Assembly (NCBI GenBank): GCA_947472115.1
Contig: CANIZU010000103.1
Coordinates: 1-6,775 of the forward strand
Length of the DNA stretch: 6,775 nt
Direction of reading: 5' to 3'
DNA from: Flavobacteriales bacterium
GTDB taxonomy: Bacteria; Bacteroidota; Bacteroidia; NS11-12g; UBA955
Below are positions 5,894-6,775 of this stretch, in pieces. How positions within the stretch are numbered: position 1 is the stretch's first letter; every line of letters starts with the position of its first letter. A program made the translations under genes and the position numbers. Below the pieces are notes generated by a model that made no database searches, had not been told where the DNA came from, and was given only the letters and a program-made list of their open reading frames with translations.

Positions 5894-6163
5894 TTACCAA
5901 CTAGATTTGGTTACTCCTGGGATTTTTCCATCACTTGCCAATTGACGGAACTGGTTCCGGCAAACGCCAAATATTCTCATATAACCACGGGGTCTGCCAG
6001 TCAATTTGCAACGATTGCGCAAACGAACAGGAGAAGCATTACGTGGAATAGCCTGCAACGCATCGTAGTTGCCCTCAGCTTTTAATTTAGCGCGCTTTTC
6101 AGCATAACGTTCCACCATGGCTTCACGTTTGCGCTGTCTGGCTTTCATTGATTCTTTTGCCAT
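5894..6163 (-). CDS. rpsN: 30S ribosomal protein S14 (uS14), 89-residue zinc-independent form
   Basis: uS14 is a head protein of the 30S subunit, needed for late assembly next to S3 and S10. This is the 89-aa form, intermediate between the 61-aa zinc type and the 101-aa E. coli type. The N-terminal part is highly basic (MAKESMKARQRKREAMVERY). The conserved C-terminal half contains RNRCKLTGRPRGYMRIFGVC (49-68), then RNQFRQLASDGKIPGVTKSSW. In zinc-type S14 this region carries CxxC twice. Here the first and third Cys are kept (C52, C68), while the second and fourth positions are Thr55 and Gln71, so a zinc site is not possible. The start is 3 nt after the rplE stop, the tightest junction in the window. 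Confidence 0.99.
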   Translation of the reverse strand: MAKESMKARQRKREAMVERYAEKRAKLKAEGNYDALQAIPRNASPVRLRNRCKLTGRPRGYMRIFGVCRNQFRQLASDGKIPGVTKSSW

Positions 6164-6166
6164 CTC

Positions 6167-6718
6167 TTATTTGGTTTTAAAAGGAAATCCTAAAAATTTT
6201 AATAATTCTAAACACTCTTCATCAGTCTTGGCAGAAGTCACAACTGTGATATCCATACCCGTGATCTTATTCACCTTGTCGATGTCGATCTCAGGGAAAA
6301 TGATCTGTTCAGTGATACCCATAGTAAAGTTACCTCTACCATCAAAACCCTTCACATTCAATCCTTGAAAATCGCGAACACGAGGCAATGCAATCGTAAT
6401 CAAACGATCCATAAAATCAAACATGCGCTCTTTACGCAACGTAACTTTAGCCCCGATTGGAACATTCTTACGCAATTTAAAATTCGAAATATCCTTCTTT
6501 GAAAAAGTGGCTTGAGCTTTCTGACCGGTGATTTTTGTCATTTCGTCAATAGCAGCATCAACCAATTTCTTATCATTCACCGCAGCACCTACACCCTGAT
6601 TCAAAACAATCTTCTGGATCTGAGGTATTTGCATGTGATTCTTATAAGAGAATTTCGCCATCATAGCGTCTTTCACTTCTTCTTTGTATTTCGTTTGTAA
6701 CCTTGGAACGTAATTCAT
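6167..6718 (-). CDS. rplE: 50S ribosomal protein L5 (uL5)
   Basis: uL5 binds 5S rRNA together with L18 and contacts the P-site tRNA and 30S protein S13 through an intersubunit bridge. The protein is 183 aa, the typical bacterial length. It starts MNYVPRLQTKYKEEV. Conserved parts are IPQIQKIVLNQGVGAA near residues 31-46, KLRKNVPIGAKVTLR near 81-95, FMDRLITIALPRVRDFQGL near 102-120 and FDGRGNFTMGITEQIIFPEI near 125-144. It ends LLKFLGFPFKTK. The start chosen is the first Met in frame and fits the family. It lies 16 nt after the rplX stop, with leader TAGAAGACC and no SD. rpsN begins 3 nt downstream. Confidence 0.99.
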   Translation of the reverse strand: MNYVPRLQTKYKEEVKDAMMAKFSYKNHMQIPQIQKIVLNQGVGAAVNDKKLVDAAIDEMTKITGQKAQATFSKKDISNFKLRKNVPIGAKVTLRKERMFDFMDRLITIALPRVRDFQGLNVKGFDGRGNFTMGITEQIIFPEIDIDKVNKITGMDITVVTSAKTDEECLELLKFLGFPFKTK

Positions 6719-6734
6719 GGTCTTCTATATCTAA

Positions 6735-6775
6735 TTAGTTAATGAATTCCCCAGTTGATTTTGCAAAACGCTGCA
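6735..6775 (-). CDS. rplX: 50S ribosomal protein L24 (uL24), C-terminal tail (cut by window edge)
   Basis: Only the last 12 codons and the stop are visible; the rest lies beyond the right edge. The frame that reaches TAA 16 nt before rplE reads QRFAKSTGEFIN. Bacteroidetes L24 proteins end in a similar way (arginine, an aromatic residue, lysine-containing linker, then TGE and a short hydrophobic tail). rplX directly before rplE is the universal spc-operon order. uL24 starts 50S assembly by binding the 5' part of 23S rRNA. The assignment rests mainly on position plus this short match. Confidence 0.8.
   Translation of the reverse strand, partial: QRFAKSTGEFIN

Noticed and set aside
6719..6775. 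An S8-binding regulatory hairpin near the rplE start, as in E. coli
   Set aside because: Short palindromes (GAATTC, CTAATTAG) are present, but I could not form the bulged helix that mimics the 16S rRNA S8 site.

Overview
The window is one continuous run of ribosomal protein genes, all on the minus strand and read from the right end to the left: rplX (3' tail only), rplE, rpsN, rpsH, rplF, rplR, rpsE, rpmD, rplO, secY, infA, rpmJ, rpsM, rpsK, rpsD, rpoA (5' part only). This is the spc operon joined to the alpha operon, a conserved core-genome locus.

The organism is most likely a member of the Bacteroidetes. Supporting signs are: A/T-rich leaders without Shine-Dalgarno (SD) sequences before almost every gene; a zinc-ligand-poor bL36; an 89-residue uS14 that lacks a full zinc ribbon; an RpoA N-terminus with the FQKP...FHG...FEF..LE pattern; and an L24 tail ending ...TGEFIN. 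The absence of map and adk between secY and infA resembles the layout I recall for Flavobacteriia more than that of Bacteroides. I place it no more finely than phylum with confidence.

Right part (about 6775 to 3359): 50S and 30S proteins L24 (tail), L5, S14, S8, L6, L18, S5, L30 and L15. Middle (3347 to 1725): the translocon channel SecY, then initiation factor IF-1. Left part (1720 to 1): L36, S13, S11, S4, and the first 55 residues of the RNA polymerase alpha subunit. Intergenic gaps are 3 to 36 nt, no genes overlap, every visible start is ATG and all 15 visible stops are TAA. I see no terminator, so co-transcription through the whole window is the simplest reading. One long transcript would then supply ribosome assembly, translation initiation, membrane protein export and transcription together.

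There are no mobile elements, tRNAs, rRNAs, CRISPR arrays or non-coding stretches longer than 36 nt. I do not find a new biological system here. The points most worth a second look are a perfect SD sequence in front of rplR alone, the secY-infA junction with a possible internal promoter, and a lysine in place of the usual critical arginine in the SecY C5 loop.
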